Made by a program: the position numbers and the translations under genes. Positions 11,508 to 22,979 of a stretch of 64,000 bases of DNA are shown here, piece after piece. This DNA is from Paracamarosporium sp. OC-R06-R3 (Eukaryota > Ascomycota > Dothideomycetes > Pleosporales > Didymosphaeriaceae): positions 62,001-126,000 of the forward strand of contig JACVRA010000138.1 in the NCBI GenBank assembly GCA_019828545.1, written 5' to 3'. Numbering within the stretch: position 1 is the stretch's first letter; each line of letters opens with the position of its first letter. Below the pieces are notes generated by a model, which saw only the letters and a list, made by a program, of their open reading frames with translations, had not been told where the DNA came from and did no database searches.

Positions 11508-12608
11508 TTAGGAGAGGTAGCTGGTGTCAACCCAAGAGGTGTACGAGCTACCCAACACAGTCGAGATACTGACAGCAGACGACAGCTTCTTCGAGAAGCT
11601 GGCTCTCGTTCCTGAAGCTCCGGAGCCAGTATTGCCATACTCACCGTACTCCACATGGTCGGTGTTAGGCGAGTCGGTGCCCCAAACGTGCCAGCCAGCG
11701 GCGTTGATGACATTGCTGAGATCCGTGTTCTGGAACACGACGCGAGCGTAGTTGCGCCACGGGCGGCCGAGATAGTACGAGCCTGCGGTAACGGACTGGC
11801 CTGAAGCAACGGCCACAGTAGACTTGTTTATCACATAGTAAGAGGGGTTGGACGACGAGTCGCGACCGTTGGCCGTGATGTAGTATCCACCGTTAAGGAC
11901 TCTGATGTCAACGCCATCGAACCAGGCAGCGGCCTGCATGCCGAAGATAAAGTCAGTCGCGCCCTCGATGTAGCACTTGGCGTAAACTTGGGCGCCCTTG
12001 TTGGCAAGGAGGGTATCTTGGAAGCCTGAACTGGGTGTAAGTACAAGCCTACGAGTTCTTTCATCTTAGAACTGTACGCTACCTTTGAAAGAGACGCCGT
12101 AGAAGCCCGTCTTGTCACCTTGAGCACTGACGGCTACGGCTTGAGATCCCTTGCCGTAGCTGTTGACGATGTTGATGTTGTAGACTTTGAGGTTACCGAT
12201 CTCAGCCCGTAGTGTAGCTGAGCCATCGTTGCTGACACCACTTGCCTGGCTTAAATTGTATGTGATGGTGACCTTGTTTCCGGTGTAGCTAGACGTGTCG
12301 CTCGTGTAACCATAGAGGACCAGAGGGCCTTTCAGGCTGTTGATTGAAACCTGCTCCTTGTAGGTGCCCTGGTTGATCCAGACTGCGATGATTAGCGTAG
12401 TTGCGAGCAACAAAGGAAAACACATACTGCACTGCGAAGAAGTGCTGGATTGTGACAGAGCATTGACGGCAGCTTGGATGGTTGAGTAAGTGTAGCCGCT
12501 ACCAACAGATAGACAGCCTGATGGCGGAGAAGTGCGGCTCGCACGCTTTTCAAGCGGTGCAGCCAGACCAGTGGCAAGTAGAGCGACGAACGTAAGAACA
12601 GACCACAT
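11508..12608 (-). CDS. Secreted pectin methylesterase (pectinesterase, CE8)
   Basis: Removes methyl groups from homogalacturonan in plant cell walls. Three exons: 12608-12428, 12382-12083, 12025-11508; introns of 45 and 57 nt with donors GTATGT and GTAGCG. The 332-residue product starts with a signal peptide (MWSVLTFVALLATGLAAPLE) followed by a KR site. Family landmarks: YSTIQAAVNAL, INQGTYKEQVSI, GFYGVSFKGFQDTL with catalytic-region Gln, YIEGATDFIFG with the catalytic Asp, and LGRPW with the substrate-binding Arg. Length is normal for fungal CE8 enzymes. It lies between two transporter genes on the same strand. Its presence supports a plant-associated lifestyle. Confidence 0.93.
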
Positions 12609-13331
12609 GCTGAAACTGATATGTAGAACGTAGACCACAGCGAAGCGAAACGAAACGAATGAAGAAGGGCGAACGAGCATATGGTCACATCTATTCATAT
12701 ACTTCGCAGGCGGAGGATATGCCCCCTGTGTCACTTTGACCAGCATAGATCGAGTTAAGGATTATCCGTCCAACGATCTAATTTCGCGCCTGTCATTGCT
12801 GCCACTGTTCGAAACACTTCGCTTGGCGCTAGAGTTGTCGCGAGCAACGAGGCAGAGGCTTCGGAATATTTCCCCACAAAGCTTGATGGGAGTTGTTGAT
12901 GGTTGGTGGAATGAAGTGGGCTTGTGCGCTTGTGCGCGTGTTGTGCCGGCACTTAATTGCACCATGTTTTACGGACTTGCGTTAACACGGCGTTTGTACA
13001 CTGTCAGATGCCCGTCATTTAATATTACTTACTCTGTTGCTCTAGCCATCACTTGTTGGAAAAACATCAATATGAGAAGGATGGGATATTGTCTGGACAT
13101 CGACTGACGTTGAGCTGGAACAAGGCGACAAAGCCACGTGGTCAGTGCACTTAGACGTTTCAATTACATCCTTGAAATTGTTCCTAGACACAACCTTCTA
13201 TTTCGCACAACCGGGTATATCCTTCCAAAAATAAAAAAATAAAGACCGTTACAATCATGATGGCGTGAGAAAAAGACCTAAACGCCAGTCTCATTACCCA
13301 TCTTCCAGTGTCGCCCCGAGACGTCGTCCCT
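12609..13331. other. Intergenic region
   Basis: Promoter side of the pectinesterase and 3' side of the DHA2 transporter. Short frames here show no signal peptide, domain or splice-supported extension. Nothing else supported. Confidence 0.4.
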
Positions 13332-15241
13332 CTATTGTGCAGTACTCGCTTGAGGTCGCACAGAGAACCTCGCCTGTAACTTCTTGTCCATAGAGAAATG
13401 TTTGATGAATAGCGAAGCCACGAGTGCGCTCGCAGACATACAGGTGATCAAGATGAAGACGGCGCGGAACCCGTGCATGTACGACTCGAGAATCGCGGCC
13501 CTCATCCAATCGCCAGCCGGCATGGCGCGTACGACGTAGATGTAGCGCTCCGAATCGTGCGCAATCTCAGGCGCAAGTCCGTAGAAGGAGAGTTTGCTGC
13601 TCATTGCGTTGGTGAAGATAGTACCGCTGATCGCCACTCCCAACGGCATACCCAGGCTGCGCATAAAGCCGTACATGGACGCCGCCATGGCAGCATCTTC
13701 TACCTTGCTGATCGCTTGGATACCCACATTCACACTTGTGAGCACTTTGCCGAAGCCCACACCGCAGATACCAAGAGCGACAGCAAGCACGACATAATTA
13801 GTACGGACATCGAGCAGCAACAGTAGACCAGTGCCGAGTGTCACTAGCGCCCATCCAATCCAGATTGCCCACCGGAAGGAACCGAGACGCGTAGTTAGCG
13901 CGGCGACGATAATTGACCCCGGTAGTAGTAGGAATACGGACGGGAAGAGTTCAACACCTGCGCGGGTTGGTGAGGAACCTCGGACCGACATGCAATAGAA
14001 GGGGACGTAGTATAGTGCCGCAAAGAGCTAAAGACAGGTTAGTTGATTGAAACTTTGAAGCAGGCTGAACACATCACTTACGACGATGCCATTCACCAAC
14101 GCGCAGTAGAACGCAAGAATAGCCGAGGGGCAGTAGAAGATCGACATGGGTAGTAGGCTTCGAGGCCGGATCCACAATTGCCATGCGACAAAGACTGCAA
14201 CACCAGCCAGACCTAGGATGAGAGGAACAAGAGTCTGTGCTGATGCCCAGGCATACTGGACACCGCCCCAAGAGAGACCGATGAGGAAGACGGTTGTACT
14301 GCCCAAGAACAACACAGCGCCAACCCAGTCCGTCTGCCTTAGCTTCTGCGCGAGGGTGAGCTTGGCTACTGCATTGAGCTTTATGAAGAAGACTGCAAGA
14401 ACGAAGCCGAGGAAACAGAACGGGAGGTTGATGTAGAAACACCAGCGCCACGTTGTGTGCTCAACGAAAGCACCTCCGACGACCGGTCCGATGATCGTCC
14501 CTACGGCCCAGGCACCAAGGACGATGGCGAAGTACTTGGGACGGAACCTTAGCGGCACGATGTCGCAAAAGATGACCTGGCTTAACGTGATAATTCCTCC
14601 ACCACCGACACCTTGGATGCTCCGACCGACGAGCATGACTGTAAAGTCATTTGCCACGCCACAAAGGATTGTCCCGACCGTGAAGAATATCAGCGAGAAG
14701 ATGAGGAGTTGTTGTCGGCCGAAGAACTCGGACACGGATGCGATGACGGGCTGGAAAACTGCACTGGAGAGCAGGTACGAAGTCCCCGTCCAGAAAGCAT
14801 CGATTGCGGTGCCGTTCAGGGACTGTGTGATTTGCTATTGAATGTTGTTAGTGATGTTGTCGATGCCAGATACGGATCAGGAGAACTCACTGGAAGAACC
14901 GTGACCAAGATTGTGGCGTCCAATGCTACCATGAGGGAGATGAGCGAAAGACTGATCATGATAATCCATTCTTTCTTCTCTGGTTTCCATTCTTGGGCGG
15001 GTATCTCCATCTTCTCGAGGTCTATTGTAGATGACGATGCAGATGAATCTGTTGTACAGGGAGTCTCGATCCCGCTCTGTGACTTCATGTTGGGTTGTGG
15101 GGCCTCCTGCCAGGAAATACGACCAGGATAATGGATGTTGTTTGTAGCGGGTGCAAGTGGTGATACCGGGTGCTCCTCCGAAAAGGTCATTTCTGCGTTC
15201 GTACTTCCTTCGGTTGCTTGAGGGGGTATAGGGCCCGTCAT
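13332..15241 (-). CDS. MFS multidrug efflux transporter, DHA2 (14-helix) type
   Basis: Drug:H+ antiporter-like protein of about 599 residues. Three exons: 15241-14891, 14834-14082, 14027-13332; introns of 56 and 54 nt with donors GTGAGT and GTAAGT, all phase 0. The first ~90 residues are hydrophilic; TM1 carries ISLMVALDATILVTVLP, the 'D-A-T-I' motif D1 region of DHA proteins. Then come GTAIDAFWTGTSYLL, VSEFFGRQQ (motif A), LVGRSIQGVGGGGI (motif B) and GTIIGPVVGGAFVEHTTWRWCFYINLP (motif C and the WRW..NLP segment). About 14 helices are visible. I chose the ATG at 15241; the 30 nt upstream are open but begin with GTG. The substrate is unknown; toxin or fungicide export is typical of the family. 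Confidence 0.9.
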
Positions 15242-17175
15242 TGTTGTAAGTGTGACTGTGATATTCACCACTGTGCAACAAAAGAAACCACTGAATAAGT
15301 ATCTTGGACCCCGAATCTAGGAACGAGGGGACAAAGTAGTCACAGGCAATTCTTCGGGCAACCGAGAACGGGTGCTGACGTTACCATATACCACTGTAAT
15401 GTTGGAATGTCCGTACACCTAGTGTAATGACCGTTTCTGAGGATATCGCGGCGACTCTTAAACTAACGCGCAATCATCAAACCAAAGCAAGTGCCTTACG
15501 CCCAAGTCGCCGCTCAGCGCCGAGAGATACGCCAGCCCCCAACCAACGTATCCACTTCGTGGACTAAACACAGCCTTACATTCGCGACCCACCACCATTA
15601 TCTACAAATGTGGCGTGGACCGGTGCCCAGCATCCTGGCTTCGAGATGGGCCCAGGTTGCCAGGCGTCCGACTACCCGCGCGCCGCCTCGCCTATCATTT
15701 TATCTGACCATTCAAGTTTCTTCGCAGCGTTGATTTGCAGCGCGTGCGCTCATTGATGCAGCTTCGTTTGCTTCGTTTGCTTCGTGCTATTCTGAGCTGA
15801 CGTGGGTGGTGGCATGCTGTGCATGCACACTGTACAGTACCGAAACCCGCGAACTGCTTATTCGCTGCGGCTATCAGTCAGCCAGCCTTGCTTAGCCCGA
15901 CGCACCAATCGACTCTCCTCGAGAGATGAAAGACTTGCCGCATGGAGACGGTTGCGTGTAAGGTGTGGTGGGGAGGCCTTATTTAGAAAGACGTCAAGGT
16001 GGCTTACTACCGCCCATGCACGTGGGTCGAGGCTGAGCGCGCCGGCCTAGTGCAGCCTGTGCATGTGTTGATGCGCGACGGTGCGCTATCGTGCGTGATC
16101 CCATCGAGTACCGTCTTACTTGCACTTGTGGAACATTCGCCGATGCTGACTCGATGATGATGACTGAATCCTGAGAGGGATTCTGATGAGGTGTTGTATG
16201 CATGGTGGCCCATACCGGTTTGACTTGCGACTCTTCAATCCTAGCGGCTGTAGCGGTCGATCTAGCACTCGAACTATGCCTGTGCAGGTTACAACCATCT
16301 GTACTTTAAAGATAAAAAAAGGAATGATGCCCTGGGCATTTTCTTCCTTGGGTACGATTGTGCAATCCTGTCTTGACTGCCCACGCATACCCTGCACATG
16401 GATCATTCTCCAGTCTTTCTCATCCAACCAATCCTGATGATACCCAAGGCGCATTCCATTAGTATTACCATCCCTACCTAGAAGCGCAAAAGCGCGATAC
16501 CGCTCAAATTTCTGCATCTTGCAACATAAGCCACACTGCACTATATGCGTTGTCCCAGGCCAGTGGAAAAGCGCTGGTCTAGACAAGCATTCATGGCTTG
16601 TGACCTTTCCGAAAACGTCGCTCGGGGCGCGCGCTTCGTGCTGTTCGGCTATCCATTAGTGAGAGCGTGGATACCTGAACGCAATCGTAAGCCTTAGTTA
16701 GTCTGTCTAGTTGTCAAAAAAGGCGTTGCAGTTAGCGAGATTAGAACAAAGCTGGCTTAAAGAGATGACGGCTTCTCGTTTCAGCTGTCGAGGACGTGTG
16801 GAGTTGCCGACGACAACGCTTTCTTCTGGCCTGGCTACAGACAAATGAGCTAATTTTCACCGGGGCAACCTCTGGCGCTGAAGCGAGGGGTAGACGTGCT
16901 TGACATGGGCTGGGCCATGGGGTATCGTGGTGGTGGTGGTGGTGAGCTCGCATTTCGGGTTCGTACCAGATAGGTATCGCCACCGAAAGGGTGCACCGAG
17001 CTAAATACATATATCTCTGCTCATGTACCTAAGTATACACACATACCCTGAAAGATCTACTGGTTGGCCTAGGCTTCATGCTTTGGCTGCCTTTTCAGGC
17101 TTTTCGCTACTTTTGTTTACTTGTACGAACATATATCAACGCATTTTCGATTCTTCGCACGACGATCTCCTCGCC
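15242..17175. other. Long intergenic region (about 1.9 kb)
   Basis: No gene I can support. It holds a 9-bp tandem repeat (GCTTCGTTT, about 2.8 copies, 15761-15785) and a GTG microsatellite near 16927-16943. A minus-strand open frame at 16116-16586 has no recognisable domain. Promoters of the divergent MFS and DUF829 genes should lie here. Confidence 0.4.
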
Positions 17176-18153
17176 ATGTCACCATCACAGCACACCGCCA
17201 TACCCGGCTTCACGCTCATAGCCCCCACTATCTGGGAACAGAAACCGACACGATTCTTTCGTACGGTGTCGAGCGATGATCCACCCTCGCTGATCGTCGT
17301 CCTTCCTTGGACGGGAGCACACGGTCGGCATGTGGTGAAATATACCGATGCATACCAGACACTGTTTCCGTCAGCTGCCATACTATGCATTACAACATCG
17401 ACGAAAGACCTTTGCTTGCGGTCGTCAAAGAGGAAACAGCAACGATTGCAACCCGCTGTTAAATGCATATCAGACCATATCGAATACAACGGTGGCCATG
17501 CAAACATGCTCGTCCATGCCTTCTCAGAAGGCGGTTCGAACAAAGCGGTTGAGCTCGCAGAGGCATACTACGAAACTACTGGCACAAGGTTACCATGTTC
17601 GGCTGTGTGTCTCGACAGCACACCGGGTCACCCTCGATTTCTACGGTTATGCAACGCGCTCAAAAAGAGCCTCCCACCCATACCAATACTCAACTACACT
17701 GGCCTATTTGTTGGCAGTGCATTGCTGGGCGGCATTTGGGTCCTCTACAAATGCGTCAAAGGCACAGACAACAACGTTATCTCGCGTACGCGTCGGCGGC
17801 TTCAGGATCCCAATCATTGGGATGTATCTGCGCCACGATGCTACTTCTATTCTAAAGGCGACGAACTCATCGCCTGGCAAGACATTAGGGAACATATGGG
17901 CGAAGCACTTCAATCGAAAGCACCAGTCCTGGATGTTTGCTTTGAAGAAAGTGGACATTGCAAGCATGCTGCTCAGCACCCAGACAGATATTGGGCTGCG
18001 GTGTCGTTGACATGGAAAAGGACGTGCATCAACAAAGAAAAGAGAGACTCGAAGTTTGACTTTGAGAATGGCTATGATAGCACACTGGCACTCGCTGAGA
18101 AGAGACTGTCTGTCCTCACAGTGCGAGAAATGCACACGAGTGATACTCTCTAA
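17176..18153 (+). CDS. DUF829/TMEM53-family protein (PaxU-like)
   Basis: Single-exon protein of about 325 residues of the DUF829 family, which has an alpha/beta-hydrolase-like fold and includes fungal PaxU-type proteins and animal TMEM53. Landmarks in order: PSLIVVLPWTGAHGRHVVKY (first strand and loop), ADAYQTLFP-like segment, HANMLVHAFSEGGSNKAVELAE (nucleophile-elbow-like HAFSEGG), CLDSTPGHP, then PRCYFYSKGDELIAWQDIREH, where the Asp would occupy the acid position, and SGHCKHAAQHPDRYW with a late His. I chose the ATG at 17176 (GCCATGTC) because DUF829 proteins usually begin shortly before the 'IAPTIWEQKPTR' segment; the frame is open to an ATG at 17023. Not in an obvious cluster. Substrate unknown. 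Confidence 0.82.
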   Translation: MSPSQHTAIPGFTLIAPTIWEQKPTRFFRTVSSDDPPSLIVVLPWTGAHGRHVVKYTDAYQTLFPSAAILCITTSTKDLCLRSSKRKQQRLQPAVKCISDHIEYNGGHANMLVHAFSEGGSNKAVELAEAYYETTGTRLPCSAVCLDSTPGHPRFLRLCNALKKSLPPIPILNYTGLFVGSALLGGIWVLYKCVKGTDNNVISRTRRRLQDPNHWDVSAPRCYFYSKGDELIAWQDIREHMGEALQSKAPVLDVCFEESGHCKHAAQHPDRYWAAVSLTWKRTCINKEKRDSKFDFENGYDSTLALAEKRLSVLTVREMHTSDTL

Positions 18154-18498
18154 GTACAAGCGTTCGGTTCCTACGTTTGTTGGTGTTGCTGTTTTACGTA
18201 GCATTTGTTCACGCGACGGTTTCGGTTTTGCTTTTTCTTCCTCCATATATACCCGACGGTTTCACGTCATTTTCACACGTTTTCTTGCATGTATCAGCAG
18301 CAAGCAGTGCTACTAGCACTCTCACTGCCTGCTTAGTCATTCGATTGTAGAGGCAAAGAGACAATACGAAAGATTCGCCGATATAAACAAGAACAGCAAT
18401 TTTTCAGAGCATGAACTGGAGGTCCAGAATCATTGCACATTTTCTACGTCATTGAATGATCCCCTCCTCCCCCCAAGAAGAAAGCATTGACTTTCAAG
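18154..18498. other. Intergenic region between DUF829 gene and HET pseudogene
   Basis: Convergent 3' flanks. Nothing else supported. Confidence 0.4.
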
Positions 18499-20997
18499 CT
18501 ACAAAAGCTGGATTCTAGCCTTTCTGAACTCCATTACATAATTGTCATCCTCCATGTAGCGATCGAACGGCGATGCATCTGGAGGTCGACATCCACAGTC
18601 GCAGATGGGCATTATGCGCCGGGCTTCGAACAGCTCCTTAACCTTCATTTTACCATATTCCTCATGAAATATAGGGTGTCCTAGCCGAGTCCAGGTCATA
18701 ACGCCTAGACGTATGTATGAGTTGTTTGTTGTAGGTTGCAAGACCATTGCCCGCACATTGGACCAGCCGAAAGAGTCAGCATCATCATTCCGCTTTTGAA
18801 ACGCAAGATTCCCTATAATAAGCGCTTGAAATGCTTTTGTCGCGATGTGTTGTTGGAATTACGCTAATGTTTCAGCATCCATAGTAAGGGCCACCCTAGG
18901 AGTTGGAACAGGAGACTGCACTCTGAAGTTTGGAATCAATCTCGAACTCGAAGCTTCTTGTTCAAGTCGTATATCTGTTACCCAGCCATCCAGATAAATA
19001 TGTGGTTGATAGAACCAAAAGCTTTTTCCAGATGCTAGTGACTCTATATACTTGAGGAGTGTGACAGAGCGACCTTTGTGTGTACGAAAGCTTACGGAGG
19101 GAGAACAGGTGTTCTTGGTGACCAAATTTCGAGGGAATGTGCAAAGTCCTTGCCAAGCAGCCCAGGACCACGTAGGGAATCCATGTCTACGCATGAGTAA
19201 GTGCGCGTCGCTTTGTTCACACGGCGCACCTGCTCATGCCAGTGACGAGAGAAACGAAGTGTAGAGCTCTTGTAGCTCTTGTGCCTTGGTCATAGGTAGA
19301 ACTGACGTATCGTTCCACCCGAATTTACTCAAAGGGGGTCCTCAAAAATGGCAGATAGGGTATTCAAGTTCTTGAAATGCTTGGAATATCCCAAGAAAAG
19401 CACTCAAAGCATCTGCCTGGTTCGTTAAATTTCTGCCAAGGTATTCCTGAATTCTTGCTTCGATCTCAGTCCCATTCTTTCCTATAACCCTTTGGGGAAA
19501 TGCTCGAAATGTCTGAATGGGATCTTTAAACCGCTTCAAGTCCTTTGTGTGAGCTTCTTTTAGAAGGACTGGGACTGACTCGCAGCAGTGCATGGTCTGG
19601 CATTGGAAGTATGTCTGAATTTCTGTGAAAACTAAGCGCTGTCTCGAAAGAAGATTTTCTTGGAAGGTCCATCCACGAGTGGCCCACTCGTAGTTTTCAA
19701 TCTCTTGAACAACATCAGGAATACAGATTAGCCGATGGCTGTGTGTCTGGACCATGTTTTGTGGCTTACGGGCCTTAATCGATACCCCTGGAAGTCCGAA
19801 CTTTGGGCATTCACCACAGCCAGCTACTATTGTGACATGTGCTGATCTGTACACTTTATGCATATTTTGTAACTGTGTAGGTTTAATGGAAAAGTCTGTT
19901 TGTGCGATGCAGTAGCGGTCTATCCATAAGTAAGGAATCCCGAGTTTCCGGGCAGCTTCAAGCGCGTCTTCGATTGCCAAGGGAGCGGAATCGGGCAACC
20001 TGTGCGGATCTTCATGTGATGGATGTGGTGGAGGGCCCTAGTAGTAGCTTAGCGTAGCATATTTACTTCCACTGTGGCCGTCAATAATTGTCCGGTCCGT
20101 GCAATCGATTAGTCGAAAGTAAGGGATATCATCATCGCCGAGTAACCCACAATCGTCTGAGTGGTTGTGGTCGCAAAATTGAAGCCAAGCCTTCACCATC
20201 TCAAAATCAACGGACTTCCCCAATGCCAACTGGGATGGTTTTTCGACGCTGTTTAGACCACCGATCGCTTCTGGAACAATCCAACCCCGGTATTTCTCTT
20301 TCACATAAGGATCCCTGATAGACAGGCTGAGTAGAACTCTGCCACCAGCAAGCGTCGAACCGAAAATGTTATGCATGTGATGAACATCCAGAAAATACTT
20401 TGGGGCTATCGGCCAGTTCCATTCCTTGCAACAAAGTAGGATGAAACGGCAAAACTTGCACGAGGACCCCTTGGCCTCGTCCGGCAAATTTTTGAATGTT
20501 TTCAATCTTCGTGACTCTGTAGAACGACGAGCTAGGAGATTCCCCAACCTCAACTTGATCATTGCACACTCTGTACATAGCTGCTCGAGATCTGACGATG
20601 TAGCCGCAAAGGCTTCGAAATTATCGTTGGAGTTGATTGTTTCCTGATGCCGACCCAATGCTAAAGCTTTTTTCCTTTCTAGCTCTTGCTTGTGACGCTT
20701 CTTGAAAGCAGCAGGCCAGTTCGGTCCGGGAGGCTGAAGCCTTCCGGTAGTCACACGCGGCTGACCTGTTAAGCATCGCCGTCTTATAATTCTGAATGCT
20801 AGGTTACGCATCTCTTTCGCGCCTACGGATAAGCCTGAATCTAGGCTTTGAGATATTGTGTCCATCAATGCTTGCTCTTCTTGTTTTGTGAGATATTCGC
20901 GGTTCTCTGCGCTTTGTTGCTTCGATTGTCGTCCATGTCGGCGGTGCCACCTAGTGCTCGGAGGAAGATCATGATCCGACGGTTCTTGGGAGTCCAT
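18499..20997 (-). pseudogene. HET-domain (heterokaryon incompatibility) pseudogene with N-terminal CENP-B/Tc5-type HTH
   Basis: One continuous minus-strand frame of about 833 codons with no frameshift, broken by four stops: TAG 20038-20040, TGA 19342-19344, TGA 19234-19236 and TAA 18859-18861. Residues ~35-125 resemble the HTH of pogo/Fot1-type transposases (EEQALMDTI, then GPNWPAAFKKRH, then RHQETINS). Then come a CKFCRFI motif, HNHSDDC, and the HET core: YFRLIDCTDRTIIDGHSGSKYATLSY, PDSAPLAIEDALEAARKLGIPYLWIDRYCI, YRSAHVTIVAGCG, and YEWATRGWTFQENLLSRQRLVF. A late FPTWSWAAW also fits HET proteins. Three stops sit where HET proteins normally have Trp (SY-V-W-G; CHF-W-G; SLA-W), i.e. TGG to TAG or TGA; the fourth may derive from CAA. 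HET proteins trigger cell death after fusion of incompatible strains; this copy should be inactive. Confidence 0.85.
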
Positions 20998-22979
20998 ATT
21001 CCTACATACTACTCAATGATTGTTGTGAATAACTGAGTACTTCCTTGCGTTTTTGAGAAGAACGTTGACACAGTCGAATGAGTTGACCGGCTTCATCGAC
21101 TCTACCACCGTTCAGAAACCGGCAAGTCACTGCGACAGAACAATATGGGAAAATGTCAAAATTCTTCCAGTATTTCTCAAGTTAAGAGAGTCAGAAATTT
21201 GAGCAAGAAGTCAACAGCACTAAACGCCATTTGAATCATCACTCTGGTTGTTGCCTACCTCCTGTGCTACCGTTGTGAAACCTCCGATATGCGCTTTGCT
21301 CACTTGTGCGGTTGTTTTTGGCAGTCACATGTTGTACCAGATGTCAAAACTCGACTCTAAAACTAAGCAGACTACTGCTACCCAGTCGCTCAGGTGGTGG
21401 CTTGCTGTTGCCTTGTTCATTGACTTGGCATGCTGTGGGGGCCAACCAAGCATTCGCGCAATGCTTATCCTCACTAACATCGACACATGATCCTTTCATT
21501 TATCATAAATCGCTAGTCGCGATTACATTGCCACAAACATATAGCTTGTGGACAGCGATATGCGCGATATATAGTACAATTGTGCTCTTCTAAGTATTGG
21601 CGACATGAAAAGCGGTATCATTTAGGGTTGCAAAGTAAGCTTTGAGATTGTAGATTCTTTTACGTATCTGACCAAGGCAAGTAACATAGAGACTGAAACC
21701 ATGTCTTTTCAAGTAGACGCACTTGTGTCCTACAGCCTTATTGAATTTCAAATGTTCTCATAATAGTATATTGCCTCGCGCCAACTACTAGCACCAAATA
21801 TGTGGCACATATTCCGCAGGATATGCGCAAGTGCAAGTAAATTTAGTACATAAGTAGTACAAGCATCAAAAGCTAAGCTGGCCAGATGGCTTGGTTGGCT
21901 GAGGCCGAAAAAAAAATCGACACTTGTAGAAAGAAGGTTATCTGCGGAGCTGTTGGTACGGAAACACGTTAATTAATAACAAAACAAGTAAATTTTCACG
22001 TACATGGGCTACTTGGACAAGGTATGCGGAAGTATACCATAAATTCATAAAGCTCTGCAGCCTCGCTACTCCCAATTCGCCTCTTGTTGACACGACAGCC
22101 ACCCACGTGTGTTGCAAATTCAGCAGGGTTGGCGAAGTATGTACCGCAACGTTTGTGGAACACATTCCTGACAAGGTGGACGATTGCCGGCATATCGGCT
22201 TCTTTCTCTAGTGGGCTTGCGAGATCAGCACTTCGGCCATACTGATTTGGAGGGATTTCAACTTGCGCGCGGTGACTTGGGTCGATGAGAGAATCCTTTT
22301 CACATTTAGAGAGATCTGTATTAAATGCCATTAAGGACTACGTACGTATACATTGTCCGCACTAGGAGAACTTAGCATAGAACTCATGTCTCCACTGTTG
22401 GTGAAGTTGGAATCGGTAAAATTAGAGCCATCAGTCGCCTGGCGCCCTCATATTGAAATATAGCATAGAAGAACGAAGGTATGGAGGAATACGACAGAAG
22501 GGCAGACACTAAGTAGCCCTTATACCAAAATGATATGGTCTGGTTAGTTTATCAGCATCATACATAGATAGATGGTACAACGCCTGTCTTTGAGCATGAC
22601 AGGGATAAAAGCAACGTGGACAGAGAGTCGTTGGCAGTGTAAAACTTTCAATAAGCTACCCTTGCAAGAGTTCATGCAAGATGTGATTGATTGGCTGCCG
22701 CTACTTGACTACTTAACCGTCTACCTGGACATCCAGTTAGTGATACCACACAAGTCACAAGCTCAATATACATCTATGCCAATGCTTGAATCGCGAAATC
22801 TATCGAGTCGCATGTCCCGTGTACGGATGAACAGCCCAATACCGAGAGGGTCGTAGAAGCTACAAAGGGCTTTTTCGGCGCTTACGATAAGCACGAGGAC
22901 TAATCCTAGTCAGAAAACTATCCATTGAGCGAGTACAGCAGCTCGTATCTGCACGCCGACCCAACAACTTATCCACCCA
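20998..22979. other. AT-rich gene-poor region
   Basis: No strong gene. A minus-strand frame at 21996-22331 (listed separately) and a plus-strand frame at 22572-22856 are the only sizeable frames. Composition is AT-richer than the flanking core regions. Confidence 0.4.
21996..22331 (-). CDS. Hypothetical protein fragment with degenerate zinc-finger-like segment
   Basis: Frame of 111 residues starting MAFNTDLSKCEKD. Near residues 62-79 it has RCGTYFANPAEFATHVGGC, i.e. C-x12-H-x3-C spacing, like the second half of a C2HC/C2H2 finger with the first Cys of the usual pair replaced (HKRC). No other landmark. It could be a relic of a zinc-finger gene. Low confidence that it is expressed. Confidence 0.2.
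   Translation of the reverse strand: MAFNTDLSKCEKDSLIDPSHRAQVEIPPNQYGRSADLASPLEKEADMPAIVHLVRNVFHKRCGTYFANPAEFATHVGGCRVNKRRIGSSEAAELYEFMVYFRIPCPSSPCT

Noticed and set aside
16116..16586. Minus-strand 156-codon frame in the long intergenic region
   Set aside because: No domain, no signal peptide and no splice-supported extension found; could be a chance frame. Worth revisiting with transcripts only.
22572..22856. Plus-strand 94-codon frame in the AT-rich island
   Set aside because: No domain or signal; lies among relics; composition not clearly coding.
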